Counted from the first letter of the stretch, positions 1 through 12,400 are shown. The stretch is DNA of 64,000 nucleotides from Paramecium octaurelia (GCA_905182995.1 CAJJDP010000126.1:249762-313761); one strand, 5' to 3'. Numbers and translations are program-made. Notes: generated by a model from the letters alone, not told the origin.

Positions 1-3000
1 TATTAATTAAGTTGATTAATTGTAATATGAAGAATATAAAATAAACACAATTAGATGAGAAGCTTCTATTTTATACTAAAATTCATTGAAGGAAAGGATT
101 AAATTATCATAATAAGTTAGAATAATGCGTTTAGTTAATTTTAATTTAATATTTATATAAGCAGAGGTAAATTAAAAATTGTACTTTTCTACAAACTGGC
201 ATATAATTAATTATATGTTGTATTTGATTGAATGTCCTTATCAATTTATTAATAAATTAATTTAGTTTAATGTTTACCCATATCAGTTTACACTTCTTAA
301 TTTAACTAATGATATTTTATCTCTTTATCACTTTATTCATTAAATATATTAACTTAATCAGGTTCTATATCAGTTTATACTTCTTAATTTAACTAACTAG
401 ATATTATTTTCTTATCAATTTATTCATTAATTAATTTAGCTTATTCATGGTCTATCTCAGTTTACACTTCTTTATTTAACTAATAATATTTTATCTCTTT
501 ATCAATTTATTCATTGAATAATGTAACTTAATCATGTTCTATATCAGTTTACACTTCTTAATTCAACTAATTAGTTATTATTTTCTTATCAATTTATTCA
601 CTAATATATATACTCAATTATTGATCTGTTTCAGTTTATACTTCTTAATTTAAATAATTATATTTTATCTATTTATCAATTTATTCATTAAATAATGTAA
701 CTTAATCATGTTCTATATCAGTTTACACTTCTTAATTCAACTAATTAGTTATTATTTTCTTATCAATTTATTCACTAATATATATACTCAATTATTGATC
801 TGTTTCAGTTTATACTTCTTAATTTAAATAATTATATTTTATCTATTTATCAATTTATTCATTAAATAATGTAACTTAATCATGTTCTATATCAGTTTAC
901 ACTTCTTAATTCAACTAATTAGTTATTATTTTCTTATCAATTTATTCACTAATATATATACTCAATTATTGATCTGTTTCAGTTTATACTTCTTAATTTA
1001 AATAATTATATTTTATCTATTTATCAATTTATTCATTAAATAATGTAACTTAATCATGTTCTATATCAGTTTACACTTCTTAATTCAACTAATTAGTTAT
1101 TATTTTCTTATCAATTTATTCACTAATATATATACTCAATTATTGATCTGTTTCAGTTTATACTTCTTAATTTAAATAATTATATTTTATCTATTTATCA
1201 ATTTATTCATTAAATAATGTAACTTAATCATGTTCTATATCAGTTTACACTTCTTAATTCAACTAATTAGTTATTATTTTCTTATCAATTTATTCACTAA
1301 TATATATACTCAATTATTGATCTGTTTCAGTTTATACTTCTTTACTTAACTAATAATATTTTATCTCTTTATCAATTTTTTCATTAAATAATGTAACTTA
1401 ATCAGGTTCTATATCAGTTTATACTTCTTAATTTAACTAATTAGATATTATTTTCTTATCAATTTATTCATTATATAATTTAACTTAATCATGTTCTAGA
1501 TCAGTTTATACTTCTTAACTTAACTAATTAAATATTATTTTCTTATCAATTTATTCATTAATTAATTTAGCTTATTCATGATCTATCTCAGTTTACACTT
1601 CTTTATTTAACTAATAATATTTTATCTATTTATCAATTTATTCATTAAATAATGTAACTTAATCAGGTTCTATATCAGTTTATACTTCTTAATTTAACTA
1701 ATTAGATATTATTTTCTTATCAATTTATTCATTATATAATTTAACTTAATCATGTTCTAGATCAGTTTATACTTCTTAACTTAACTAATTAAATATTATT
1801 TTCTTATCAATTTATTCATTAATTAATTTAGCTTATTCATGATCTATCTCAGTTTACACTTCTTTATTTAACTAATAATATTTTATCTATTTATCAGTTT
1901 ATTCATTAAATAATGTAACTTAATCAGGTTCTATATCAGTTTATACTTCTTAATTTAACTGATTAGATATTATTTTCTTATCAATTTATTCATTATAGAA
2001 TTTAACTTAATCATGTTCTATCTCAGTTTACACTTCTTTATTTAACTAATAATATTTTATCTATTTATCAATTTATTCATTAAATAATGTAACTTAATCA
2101 TGTTCTATATCAGTTTACACTTCTTAATTCAACTAATTATATTATATTTTCTTATCAATTTATTCATTAATTAATTTATCTTATTAATTTTCTATGTCGG
2201 TTTCTAAAACATAATTTAACTAGTTATGTCTTATCTCTTTTTCGATTAATTCTTTATTTAATTTAGCTTAATCTTGGTTTATATCAGTTTATAGTTTTAA
2301 ATTCAATTAGTTAGATTTTATTTCCACATCAAATTCATCATTATCCTTTTTTATTTACACTTCTTAATCTACCTAATTAGATTTTTCTACCTAATCAGTT
2401 TATTCTCTCACAACTGTAATTTGATCTTTATCCTTCCCATTTTTAACATCTTCCTTCTACTCATTAGGCTTTGTTATCTAATCACTAATTTCTCTTCTTA
2501 AATCATGATCCATTTAAGTTTCCACCTCTTAATTTATCGTTTCAGTTTTTGTTGTTCCATTTTCCGTTTATCTAATACAATTTTAAGAATCACTAATTGT
2601 TATAAAATTTTATTAATGGAATTATTCAAAAAGATTTGTATCTTATTAATTTTTAATTTATTCATTTTTTTATTCTATTTCTTAAGAATCATTCTATTTA
2701 TTTTTATTATCTTAATCGTTATATTTAGATTATTATTGGATTGCAGTAATATATAAATTATTTTTCAATAATTTGTTTTGTTAATCGTCTTACCCTTCTT
2801 ATGTTGTTGAATCATTTATATTTGTTTTATTCTCCGTAATGCCTTAATATTCTTTTTGAGATCTATCTTTTTATTTAATCTTTGGAATGTTACATGAATG
2901 ATCACCAATTCTATCGCTTTCTCTAGGGCTTTAATTATTTCTAATTCTTTAATCAGTTCTAATAGATACATAACTTGGTCTACCATATTTATGTTTAACA

Positions 3001-3674
3001 TCATATTAATTATGATCAGAAATTTAAATTCTTTCTTAATTGTGTACTTTATTATTACCTATACTTGCTAACCTATTTTTCTTTATTTCTTCTTACAAGA
3101 GTGAATTCTCATCTTGGTTTGTTTATGGGTTAATTTATTCTTATCTGCGATTTTAATGAATTTAATGTATATTTATAATAGAAGTTGGTTTGCGAATTTC
3201 CTCATAAATTACTTGCATTTCCATTTCTAAACTGCTTTACTTATTAGATTCATATTAATTATTAGATTATGGATCACTTATTCGACTCGTTTTTTTATAT
3301 TCCTCTTTTAGTATGGGATCCTTCGTCCTAAACAACGCCTTGTTACATTGTTTTAATTCATTGCTTTTAGTATTTCTTTCAGAATTATTTTGGAAATCTT
3401 AATTTTCGGGTATATTTTAAATTCTCTCAGCGCATTTCTAAATAAGTGATAACTTTACTTAATCTATATAGGTCTGAATCTTTTATTTATTTCCTTCAAT
3501 TTTACTTTAGGTAATTATTTCTTATATTTTGCTTTTTAGGTCATAATCATTAGGGTTTCCAAAATTAGCTTAGATCATTTTTTATTTAATATCCGCATCA
3601 CTCATTTCTAAATATTACTGACATAGCTTTAATAAATCATCTATTGAAATCTATCCTTAATTGTTAAAATTCAT
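1..3674 (-). CDS. Large repetitive protein built of 29-residue repeats (3' end beyond window)
   Basis: I do not recognise this protein. Read with TAA/TAG as Gln, the frame starting at the ATG at 3674 has no TGA down to base 1, about 1224 codons, so the C-terminus lies outside the window. No intron is needed. The first ~490 residues are polar and rich in Gln, Lys and Glu. From about 2190 down to about 240 the protein is some 22 tandem copies of a 29-residue unit with recurring E-Q-I-D-K and L-N-Q-E-V-Q-T cores. The last part seen is non-repetitive and more hydrophobic. The composition suggests a long helical or coiled structural protein. Its ATG is 55 bp from the ATG of the divergent neighbour at 3730, so the two probably share a promoter region. 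Seen: open frame and repeats. Inferred: structural role. Confidence 0.8.
240..2190 (-). repeat. In-frame tandem repeat, 87-bp monomer with 174-bp higher-order unit
   Basis: The unit containing cagttta(c/t)acttctta recurs about every 87 bp. Between about 690 and 1330 the copies form near-perfect 174-bp dimers: the gtaacttaatcatg landmark falls at 697, 871, 1045 and 1219. Both periods are multiples of three, so the array encodes 29-residue units without breaking the host gene's frame. Copies toward both ends are more diverged. Confidence 0.9.
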
Positions 3675-3729
3675 GTAATATGTATAAAAAGTGAAATAAT
3701 TTAAAAATATATTATAAACTGTTAATTTA

Positions 3730-5419
3730 ATGGAAAGGGCAGTCTTAGTAGAAATGCAACTAAAAGAAGCACTGGAGAGAGAAGCTAACTTAAAAAAGCT
3801 TAATGAATCCTTAATGAAAGCTATGGGAGATATATCTAGTCATGATAGAGGAAAAGAAATACAATTATTAAATTAACTACATGAGGAAGAAATTTCCAAA
3901 CTAAAGTCAATTCTTAATGAAAAGATTACTATTCTGGAATATGAAGTAAGTTATCTATTATATTTAGTATCGAAACAAATGCAAAGAATTTACTAATTTA
4001 GAAAAAAATTACAACCAATTGATTCTAGATTATGAAGAATTAGAGAAGAAAGAACAGTATAAATAAAGATAAATTTATTATAGAAAATGCTATAAATGTG
4101 CTGACTTTTAACTTTAAATTACATAAATTCTAAAATAAAATGAAATTTTGAAAGAGGGATTAGCTAGAGAATTTTCAGAGGCTTTAAATAACTAAAAATC
4201 TATTTTAGAATATGTAAAAAAATAAACCTATTCAAAGGATTCCAATTGTTTAAAACTAAAGCTTAAATAGACTACATTTGAATTAGATTAGGAATTGAGA
4301 GAAAAGGAAAAATTATAAAAAACTATCCAAGAGTTGGGCTATTCGCATGAATAAGCAGTAATTCTTAAAAATATATTAGTAAAGAAGCTTATTGTAATAA
4401 ATTGCAGATCTCAATAGAGTACATAACGAAACTATCCTCCAAAATAATTAATATTAAATCTCAAGTTAAGCAAGAGAACAATCATAAGCATAAAAGATTT
4501 GTTAGTTGGAATAGGATAAAATAATTTTAGAAAAGCATTTATAAGAATAAAAGTAATGAGTAATTGAATAATCTTTAGAGATTAGAATGCTAAATTGGAA
4601 AGCTTGATTAAATAGCAGGAGTTACTATTAAGGGAAAAGGAAAACAAATTAATTGAATAAAGAAATGAATTATCAAAAAAATTAATAAATGAAAAGAAAA
4701 TTGCTGAACAATGTTAAGCTGTGGCTTTGAAATTAAAAAATGAATTTTAAAGGAAATAATCTATACTAATTGAAGAATCTTTAAAAAAAGAATAGCAATT
4801 AAAATCAGTGTAAACTCAACTAACAAGATAAAAAAGCAAAAATAAATATTATGAAAATGCTCTTAGTTAAGTTAATTTATTAGAGATAAAAAATTCAACC
4901 CCTAAATAAATTAAGCATAAAAAAAACAATTTCTCTAATGATTTTCATACTTAGCATCAACCCGGACATACTAAAGTACTTTTAAATTGATTTTTTTAGA
5001 ATGCTCTCAGTTAAGGTCATGTGAATAAAATCAAAATACTGCCTTCCTCAATATAGAAAAGTGAAGCAGATTCTATTCATTTTAATTTAACTGATATGTT
5101 AAATTCTACACGAAACCCCGATCAGTAAAATCTTTCTTGTAGGTAATCAAATGAAGATATAGGATCTCATATAGAATAATTCAATTGTGCTGCAAAATTT
5201 GTACCTTTTATTGCATATTATTAGGTCTAAACAAGCGATGATTCCGTCATCCCTATTTAGTAGTTGACAGATAGATAATTATCTCCAAGAACAAGAAGTA
5301 TATTTATAATATATTTACAAATAGTCTAAACAGTTAATCCTAAAGGACCCCCTTAAAGAATAAGATAAATTCATGCTGACTTATATAAAGAAAATATAGT
5401 TGTAAGGCCTAAAGCATGA
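3730..5419 (+). CDS. Coiled-coil protein, unknown function
   Basis: Not recognised as a named family. The spliced frame is long and dominated by Lys, Glu, Gln and Leu, typical of extended coiled coil over roughly residues 1-380, followed by a Ser/Asn/Gln-rich less ordered tail. Five short introns restore one frame: 3946-3967 (22 nt), 4358-4379 (22), 4553-4578 (26), 4976-4999 (24) and probably 5298-5324 (27, frame-neutral). Stop TGA at 5417. The start was chosen as the first ATG, 55 bp from the divergent ATG at 3674. The unspliced DNA hits TGA in every frame, so the gene is visible only after intron removal. A cytoskeletal or basal-body role is possible but only a guess from composition. Confidence 0.75.
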
Positions 5420-5767
5420 AAATTATGAAATTATAAAATTTAGTTATTTTAGGCTTAAATCGATAATTTAATTACTTAAGTATTAAAGTATTTCTTTTTA
5501 AAGAAAATTTATTTAAGATTAATTAATACTTTTATTCTTAATACTTTATATAAAAAAAAGAAAATTCAAATTATTAAACAATGATATCTTCTAAAGTAAT
5601 TTTGTAGAATTTAAACATTTGAAATTATATAGCAGTTGAAAATAATTTCTTTACTAATAGTTAATCAAAAATTGTTATATATTTTAAACATTTAAATTTT
5701 TTGTAAATAGTGCAGAGTTTATTTAGACATAAAAACAGTTTATCATTTTTTTTGAACTTTTAAAATA
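5420..5767. other. Intergenic, no gene seen
   Basis: AT-rich sequence between two convergent genes (stops at 5419 on plus and 5768 on minus). I see no open frame with coding character and no repeat. Confidence 0.6.
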
Positions 5768-6131
5768 TCATCTGCTTTTAGAAAATGGACATGGATTTAA
5801 AATTACTTATCTTTTCAATTATCGTTCTCTAAAAATTAACTTATAAACTTACACACACTTGCAAAAGTAGCCATTGCAACATTCACAATGATAAAACATC
5901 CTTTTTGAATTTCTATGGCATTGTTAATGTAACTATACGTCTGCATCACTTTGGTAAAAGGTATCCAATTTACACTACCGTAATATAATGTACAAATACA
6001 TCTATACATAATGGACAATGCACTTATAATCCATTACTGGGGACTAGATCAAATTTTCTATGGCAAGTACAACAACTTAAGAAACCTACACTTATTTTGC
6101 ACGATGGGCAGAGTATGTATTATTATTCCAT
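5768..6131 (-). CDS. Small zinc-binding protein resembling the C-terminus of TFIIH p44/SSL1
   Basis: With introns at 5841-5864 (24 nt, gtaagt donor) and 5927-5951 (25 nt, approximate) the frame gives 104 residues, exactly 105 codons with the stop. It is rich in paired cysteines: CPSCK near residue 8, CCTCHRK near 20, HCPLC near 37, then a second block with CHRN near 60, YHCECCNGYFCKC near 66-78 and a final NPCPF. Spacing and order resemble the C-terminal zinc module of the TFIIH subunit p44/SSL1, where CPxC, CxxC-L-LV and CxxC-FCxxC blocks follow each other. The vWA domain that precedes this module in SSL1 is absent here, so this is either a stand-alone module or the remnant of a duplicate. 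Family assignment is inference; the zinc-ligand pattern is seen. The opposite-strand frame over the same bases is discounted. Confidence 0.55.
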
Positions 6132-6507
6132 TAAGGGTTTAAGATTTTATAAAATAAATATTAACAATTGTGTTTTAATACGTCAGCGATTATTTTATAT
6201 TATAATTTAAATTGATACTCTTTCTTCATTATAATTCCATTTTATTTAAAATTACATACATAGATCTAATAGAGATAATAAATTAAGTAATATCATGGCT
6301 TTAGTTACTTCTAATTAAACACCATGTTAGAGTAAGCATAATTATGAATTCCTTTTGATTCATTGAACAAAATGCTTTTCATAATTACAAATGCTCTATT
6401 TGTAGTTCTTTGTGATGGAAACAATTACTAATAAAAGGTCGAATTCAGATTCTAATTAATTTTTGGTTTCTTGAATTATCTTTTAGGTGAAACTGATTAT
6501 GTCGACA
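6132..6507. other. Intergenic, no gene supported
   Basis: 376 bp between two minus-strand genes. It contains short open frames on both strands (for example from 6371 on plus) but none has convincing composition once the flanking minus-strand genes are placed. Confidence 0.5.
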
Positions 6508-7553
6508 TCACGAATTAATTAAAGGATTCTAATATTTAATTTTTAATTTACAATTTAGATCGATAGAACTTATCTTTTTTTTACCCTGTGGGGTTTAGTT
6601 TTGGGAACCCTACCCATTCAAGTTATTTTTTTAAGAAAATGATTAATGCTAAGTTTTTTCTCTCACAGTCTAATTTGAAAATATATTGGAAGTATTTTAA
6701 GAATAAATTCGTGTCCTTCTATCTAAACTATCAAGAACTTGGCTATCATTTTCAATACTCCAATCATTTTTGAAATTATTGGTTCTTAAGTATTTTTTTG
6801 GACTTGTTGAATTAAATCTATTGAATTTTGGATTTTATGTTAATGTACCAAACATTCTAATATTTTTATTTTAATAAGGAGTCTCCATAGTGTAATTAAT
6901 TTGAGAAAAATTCATTTATTAAGCTTTGTTTTCAATAGTAGCCAATTATGGATATTTTAATTGTTATATGTAAAGAAATTATCTATTTCTTTCTAAACTT
7001 AACTTCAATAATCGTTCAACATTATCTTGCTTTGACTGATAGTAAAGTATCATATTTTCGATGTTTTCTCTTAAAATCAATATATAAATACTCATTCAAT
7101 AACAAAATGCCGTATAATCTCCAAAATTAATCCTCATAAAATTAAAACAATGATTTGTTTATTTTATTATTTTATTGCCAATTAGTAGGTTATTTGAATT
7201 ATGGAACAATATCCTTTGCTTTATTTTCTATACCTGAGTTATTAATTTAATCAAGAATTTGAATGATATTAAATGTTAACAACTTCTATTGAATGCCAAC
7301 CAAGTAATTGAATTAATTTTAGTTCTTACATTTTTCCATCAATTCTGATAGTCTAAGCTAAAATCTTCCTAATAATCTAAATGAAAAGTTAGGATATATA
7401 CTTTTTAGAGGATTCTTAGATTTGGAAAAATTTGTATTTTTCTTAAAATTTAGGTATCAAGGAATCCATAATGTCTTCTTTTCCTTCCAATTTAGATTAA
7501 ATTCCTTTAAATAATTGATCCAAATCATCAGAACTTAATTCACTTTAGTTCAT
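6508..7553 (-). CDS. Hypothetical Gln/Asn/Ser-rich protein
   Basis: Not recognised. Two introns, 7377-7401 (25 nt, with a TAAC branch-like core) and 6993-7020 (28 nt), join an open frame of 331 codons (330 residues). The N-terminal half has a helical section (LSSDDLDQLFKGIQSKLEG near the start); the C-terminal half is low-complexity, rich in Asn, Gln, Ser, Thr and Lys with RRTR and TPQGKKK stretches, suggesting disorder. Start chosen as the first ATG after about 390 bp of non-coding sequence; stop TGA at 6508-6510. A plus-strand open frame over 6372-6773 is the shadow of this gene. No localisation signal or known domain is visible. Confidence 0.7.
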
Positions 7554-7944
7554 TATTTTGTTTTTAAAAGAAATTAATCATTTTTAATAATTATATAATA
7601 AAATTACAAATTATTCAATAGTCTTTCATATTTTTAACAAAATATAATGCAAATATTACATATTAAATAGAATTGTTGAAAGATAAGAAGTAACAATAGT
7701 CTTAGATTAATAAATATCTTTAAGTACACAAAGGATAAAAATGACATGTGAGAAAATATCAATAAGAATTACTATCATTTTTATTTAAAAAAAATAGAAA
7801 TAAATAAATCAATTTTCTAATTTGTTTTTAATATGAAATTTATTTGTATTTTATCAATTATGGAATAAATATATTAATATTTTAGATTATTTTTCATATA
7901 TTATAATGCTTTAATGAAAATAAAAAGTATGAATTCTGAAAGTA
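7554..7944. other. Intergenic, no gene seen
   Basis: 391 bp of very AT-rich sequence between the start of the gene at 6508-7553 and the stop of the ATG8-like gene. Nothing recognisable; it presumably includes the upstream region of the former. Confidence 0.6.
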
Positions 7945-8334
7945 TCATTCATTTCCAAAGGAAGGATACTCTGTTAAATTAATTCTAAGAAAGCCGTCTG
8001 AACTTTTAAATTTCTAGTAGATTTCATCAACTTAACTTTCTAAAATAGAATAGTAGATTGTTTTACCTGCCTTGATTAGACCAGAATTATTAATGAATAA
8101 GTAAAGGCTTTCTTATTTTTATAAATGAAGGGTTTCTCTAATTACTTAAAGAAAATGATAAAAATGATCAGATTTGCTCACTAAGTATTTTTTAATGGTT
8201 GTTTAATCTTAAAATCTTAACCTCGATCTGAGACTAATCTATAACAATATAGGACTAGTTATCATTAAGAATTACACTCTATCTGGGTATTTCTCCACAA
8301 AATTCTCAGACATTTTTAAATTCTCACACAACAT
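7945..8334 (-). CDS. ATG8: ATG8/LC3/GABARAP-family ubiquitin-like protein
   Basis: Removing a 21-nt intron (8255-8275) gives 122 residues from the ATG at 8334, or 115 from the in-frame ATG at 8313; ATG8 proteins are about 117. Family hallmarks are visible in order: EKYPDRVPI, then 22 residues to KKYLV, then FLQVIRETL, LFINNSG and SSDGFLRI, ending in SFGNE. ATG8 is conjugated to phosphatidylethanolamine through a C-terminal Gly exposed by ATG4; here Gly is third from the end, leaving a two-residue tail to be trimmed. The protein therefore looks competent for lipidation on autophagosomal membranes (established for the family, not shown here). The N-terminal helix preceding YPDR is short and diverged compared with typical members. 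The start lies only 22 bp beyond the stop of the same-strand phosphodiesterase gene. Confidence 0.88.
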
Positions 8335-8356
8335 ATAAATTAAATAAATATAGTTT

Positions 8357-11300
8357 TCATTATTGTTATTCTTCACCTTTTTTGACTATTTTCTCCCAAT
8401 GCTATATTGTATCATCAATATTGGCTATGCAATGCTTGAGCTTGTCCTCCAAGAACTCACTTAATAGTGCATAACAAGGTCTAACAATCACCTTAAGAAA
8501 ACCTATTTCTGATTTGGCCAAGACATGCGGCTAAAAATAGGAAATTGAATTACAATATGTAAATCCTTCATGTAAGGTTATTGAGGATACCCTAATTCAC
8601 CTTCCAATTTATACTAAATACTAAATTCTTGGTTGACCCTTGAAGACCATTAAATAGACAGATTAGTTTTTTTTCCTGCTCCTCCAAAATCACTTGTATG
8701 CATAATGTAACCACTCAAAATTTTGCAATCATTAAAATCTTTAGGTCTATTTTCAAAGTCTTTCAACAAAGTAAAATGTTCGGACATATCGGTACTTAAA
8801 ATATTGGCGATGAGTCCTTTTCTGAAATTTCTAAATTCTTATTGATTGAGGTTTACAAGGATGTTGCTTTATGGATTTTTTAGAATTTAAATAGTCAATG
8901 CTGCATGATGTTATTCAAGTACACTTTTGTCATGATACCTCATGGCTAGATCACTCAAACTATTGATTTCAAAGACATTAGTTTTACCAGTATGTCCAAC
9001 ATCATGGCCAAAACTGCTAATCATCAATATGAATCTATTAAAGTTATCTATTATAGAGGCGTTAGAGGTAAAAGCTAATTCCAGACAGAAATAATAAGCT
9101 GTTTGCATCACGGTAACACCATGATCATAATTGTGATACGGGTTATTGTTGACATTGTAATTGTATTCCATCTCTTTAATAAAGCTCTGCAAATTCTCAG
9201 GGGGTATTTAGTACTCATCTAAATGTCCATTCTTTTTAAGTATTGCCCAAACAACTCTATGTTTTTGTATTTGTGAAGTTAATTCCATGATGTTAAAGTC
9301 GAAAGTATCAATTAAATCATCTTAAATATCCAAAGAAAATTCGTTGAGGTCCAATTCTTAAATGGTGAGAAACTTCGATCTTTATGGGGCTTCTGTTTTT
9401 CTCATTTTTGGTTCATTTTAAGTATTCTGGATATCCCTAATAGATTTGGATTTTTTTAATATTAATTGCTATAGAGGCATATATAAGGATGCAACTGAAT
9501 CCTTGACTTCTGGGTTGTTTTCTTCTAATTTGTTAACAAAATTGATTGTTTCATGTTGGATGAGTTATTTTCTGATTTTGGCTTTGATTTTGGAATCCAA
9601 TTGATTACCTGATTCCAATTATTTAAATTGTTCTTTAACCCATCCCTTGATATTTTCAGTAAAGATAACAGCGAATCCTTTATAAGTCTTCTCTTCAATT
9701 TTAAGGAATATTTCATATTATTTCTCATTGTCCTTCATCATTTACCATTTATGATCTTGTAGATAGTTTTCAATATTGGAAACAACACTTTGATCAAATA
9801 TCTTGTTATATGATAATTGATTGGAGTGAATTAGATGTGAATTAAATTGGATGTTGAAATTAGATTTGATTTGCTTAGGGATGGGTCTGGAGAGGAACAA
9901 CAAGTGACCACTTTTATCGAATTCAAAAATGAGTGAATCGTTTGATCTTAGAAAGAATTTATAAAAGGCACTCTTATCAAAGCATTCTCTAATGAATCGA
10001 AGATATTTCTCATAGAATTGTTTGATCTCCGAATACAATCTTTGATCACTCTGTTTTATTAGATTCATTTAATAGATTCTAAAACACACAGTAACTGTTT
10101 AATCTTTGAATACTATGTAGACACTCTCAGTATCCCAAACCTAAATTTCTTATTAATCTGTTTGTAATCTATCATTAAATTAAGAATACTTATCAATTTT
10201 ATAGACTTGGCTGATGATGTTATACATCTTTTCAATGAGAACAAACTTAGAAGCTCTAACGAATGATATTCCAAGATCTAGGATCATGTCAGCTATGGAC
10301 AATGGACTGAAGAATTATACTTTAGCATTTTGAATTGTTTGTAAAAGGAACATAGATAGAGTCTTGATTTCATCTATTAATTAGTATTCATTTGCAATTC
10401 TAATTTATAAAAGTGAAATACTTTAGAATATCTTAAGTTTCAAGTTGTTTATTCTATTTTGAATGATAGATGAACACAACATTGTTGGCATATAAACCAT
10501 AAGACGATAGAATGTTGATGGACATTAATTTGGAACAAAAGGATGAATTCTTAGAGAACCTAAATACTTTGTTCTCTGGGATTGTTTCTAACTCGTCCTA
10601 AATCGTTTAATCAATTGGTATTTATTCTATATTGTCAGTTTTAGATTGATAAAGTTCCATATCATTATTGGAATTAATAACAAAGAAACTAAAGTTGTCG
10701 CAATTTAAGAGGTTCTTGCTCAATTCCTTAAGTAAACTGAAGATAGTATTATAGGAGACAGTTTCATCCATGAGTAATAGATGACTCTTCATGTAATTTG
10801 CAAATTGACATTTAACTTCCTTATATGCCTCGCTGAGTTCACTTTCGATTTAGTAGTTGATATCTAAGTTGAGTGATTGACCTCTTCCTATAATTGTAGG
10901 TGAGTGGATATTTTAGGGTGAATTCTGAATAAAAAGTGTGTTAATGTTTTCCAAAATTTCATTGACTTTTGGATCTATAGTTTATCCATCTTTAATTTTG
11001 GCTTAAAAATGAGTGATTAACTTTAATGCTTTTTCCATTTCTGCTAGTGCATCAGTGAATTTAAGTTCATCATATTGTATACCCTTAATAAGATCGACAT
11101 CAGTAATGCTAGATCTAGTTCGTTTCATTTGTCTCTGTATTTCCTGTTTCTCTTAGGGTGATTCATTTAAATAGTTTAAGAGACTGAATTTAATTTCCTC
11201 TTCGTCTTCGTCATCTAAATATAATGTGATTGTTGTTACTTAGATCGTTGAGTATATTCATCAATTTTTTTTCTTTTGTTGTAAAATTGACTTTGAGGAT

Positions 11301-11390
11301 TTATTTCTGTTTAATATCGATTTAGTTACTGTCCTCCAATTCTCGGATGATGTGGAAAAATTTAACATAAGATCCCAACTATTAATTCAT
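8357..11390 (-). CDS. Cyclic-nucleotide phosphodiesterase (class I PDE catalytic domain)
   Basis: Introns at 11215-11239 (25 nt), 10400-10421 (22) and 8531-8553 (23) give 987 residues, an exact codon multiple. The C-terminal ~300 residues carry the class I PDE metal-binding set: HNYDH near residue 735, SSFGHDVGHTGKTN near 775-788, EQHH near 810, and MHTSDFGGAG near 881, followed by VNQEF, EGELG and a SEIGFL segment typical of the end of the domain. These His and Asp residues bind the two divalent metals that hydrolyse cAMP or cGMP. The N-terminal ~650 residues contain helical regions and probably one or two GAF-like segments (FSFFVINSNND near 250), as in regulated PDEs; that part is inference. 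Substrate preference cannot be read from the sequence. Start is the first ATG, 47 bp below the stop of the HSF gene upstream on the same strand. Confidence 0.9.
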
Positions 11391-11437
11391 AATTAAAAAA
11401 ATAATAGTTTCTAACATAATTGCATTTTAATTATAGC

Positions 11438-12400
11438 TCAATCAAAGCAGATATCGTTGAATTGATGATCATCGATCAATTGAATCATACCATCATTATC
11501 AACTAAAGAGTTAGTTAACATCAAAGGTTGCTGATCATATAATTGTTCCATCTTATCAATGGTGCTGTCAGAATCCTCTCCCTTGACCTTCTTCTAACTA
11601 GGAAGTATTAACTCCTCATTGTCTGATTAAATTAGATCCTCAAGAGCTCGTTTCTTAATTTTTAAACTTTTAATATACTTGTAAACAATCATCCTATATT
11701 TATTACTAGCCCAAAAAGTAATCCTTCAACTTCTATAACTTTTTATTTCCATTGAATCTAGTAATCTCATGAATTCAATCTTTACCTTTCTTGAACCAAT
11801 TAATTTCTTAATTATTAATTGCAGTGCAATATTTTATTATTTTATTCAATCAGAATTTTGCACACCTTTTCTAACTCTTACTATTTGGTCATTATCTACT
11901 GAATTTATTTCTAATTTTGTTTCATCCATAATAATTTTACATCTGATATGTTTTGATTTCGATGAGGTTTCAATTCCATTATGGCAAACTAATCTTCACC
12001 GTGTTCCCCTGATTTTCTCTTTATCTTCTTCAACAGATTTCTAACATAATCAATCATACTCACCGTTGATCCTTCTTAAAATGAGGGTGAATAAACTCAT
12101 TCTCCTTCTGATCACTTCTTGATTTATGAAATCCATACATGTTCATCTAATCCCTATTAATTTCTCCCTCATTACCTATCTAACAAAAGATGCGAAGTTC
12201 CTGTGCTTAAAATACATTGGCAACACTTGATCCTAAAAGGCTATTACGTTCTTCACCAAAAACCCTGAACCATCCTCATTCCACCCTACAATATCCTGTA
12301 ATTGAGGATTCTGTGCATAAATATAAATATCTACTTCTAAAATATCATAAGTTTTCTATAAAAACGCTGGAATCGAAGACTAACTACGCGATTTTGACAT
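11438..12400 (-). CDS. HSF: Heat-shock transcription factor (HSF)
   Basis: Five introns (12311-12334, 12147-12175, 12041-12063, 11758-11785, 11654-11678; 23-29 nt) give 277 residues, an exact codon multiple. The DNA-binding domain starts near residue 9 (IPAFLQKTYDIL) and contains the signature VLPMYFKHRNFASFVRQ, then NMYGFHKSR, HPHFKKDQR and LLKKIKRKSGEH, matching the winged helix-turn-helix of HSFs that binds GAA-box trimers. A heptad-rich section follows (ELEKVCKILIEQNNKIL near 150-180), the expected trimerisation coiled coil, and an acidic C-terminus that could act in activation. The protein is short compared with yeast or animal HSFs. GAAnnTTC sites lie just upstream, so autoregulation is plausible. 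The first half of this gene is repeated at 13223-13685 after an N, which I treat as an assembly artefact. Confidence 0.93.

Noticed and set aside
240-2190. Repeat array as a telomere-associated satellite or chromosome-end repeat
   Set aside because: No G-rich telomeric hexamers are present and the array is a clean, in-frame coding repeat.
2505-2756. Plus-strand hydrophobic 83-residue frame resembling a membrane protein
   Set aside because: Shadow of the long minus-strand repeat gene; its Phe/Leu/Ile richness simply mirrors Lys/Glu/Asn-rich coding sequence.
5785-6366. A 193-residue plus-strand open frame beginning with a signal-peptide-like stretch
   Set aside because: The minus strand over the same bases gives a spliced frame with a dense, ordered set of Cys pairs, which chance is unlikely to produce. 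The plus frame loses protein-like composition in its second half.
6372-6773. A 133-residue plus-strand open frame
   Set aside because: It is antisense to the well-supported Gln/Asn-rich gene at 6508-7553.
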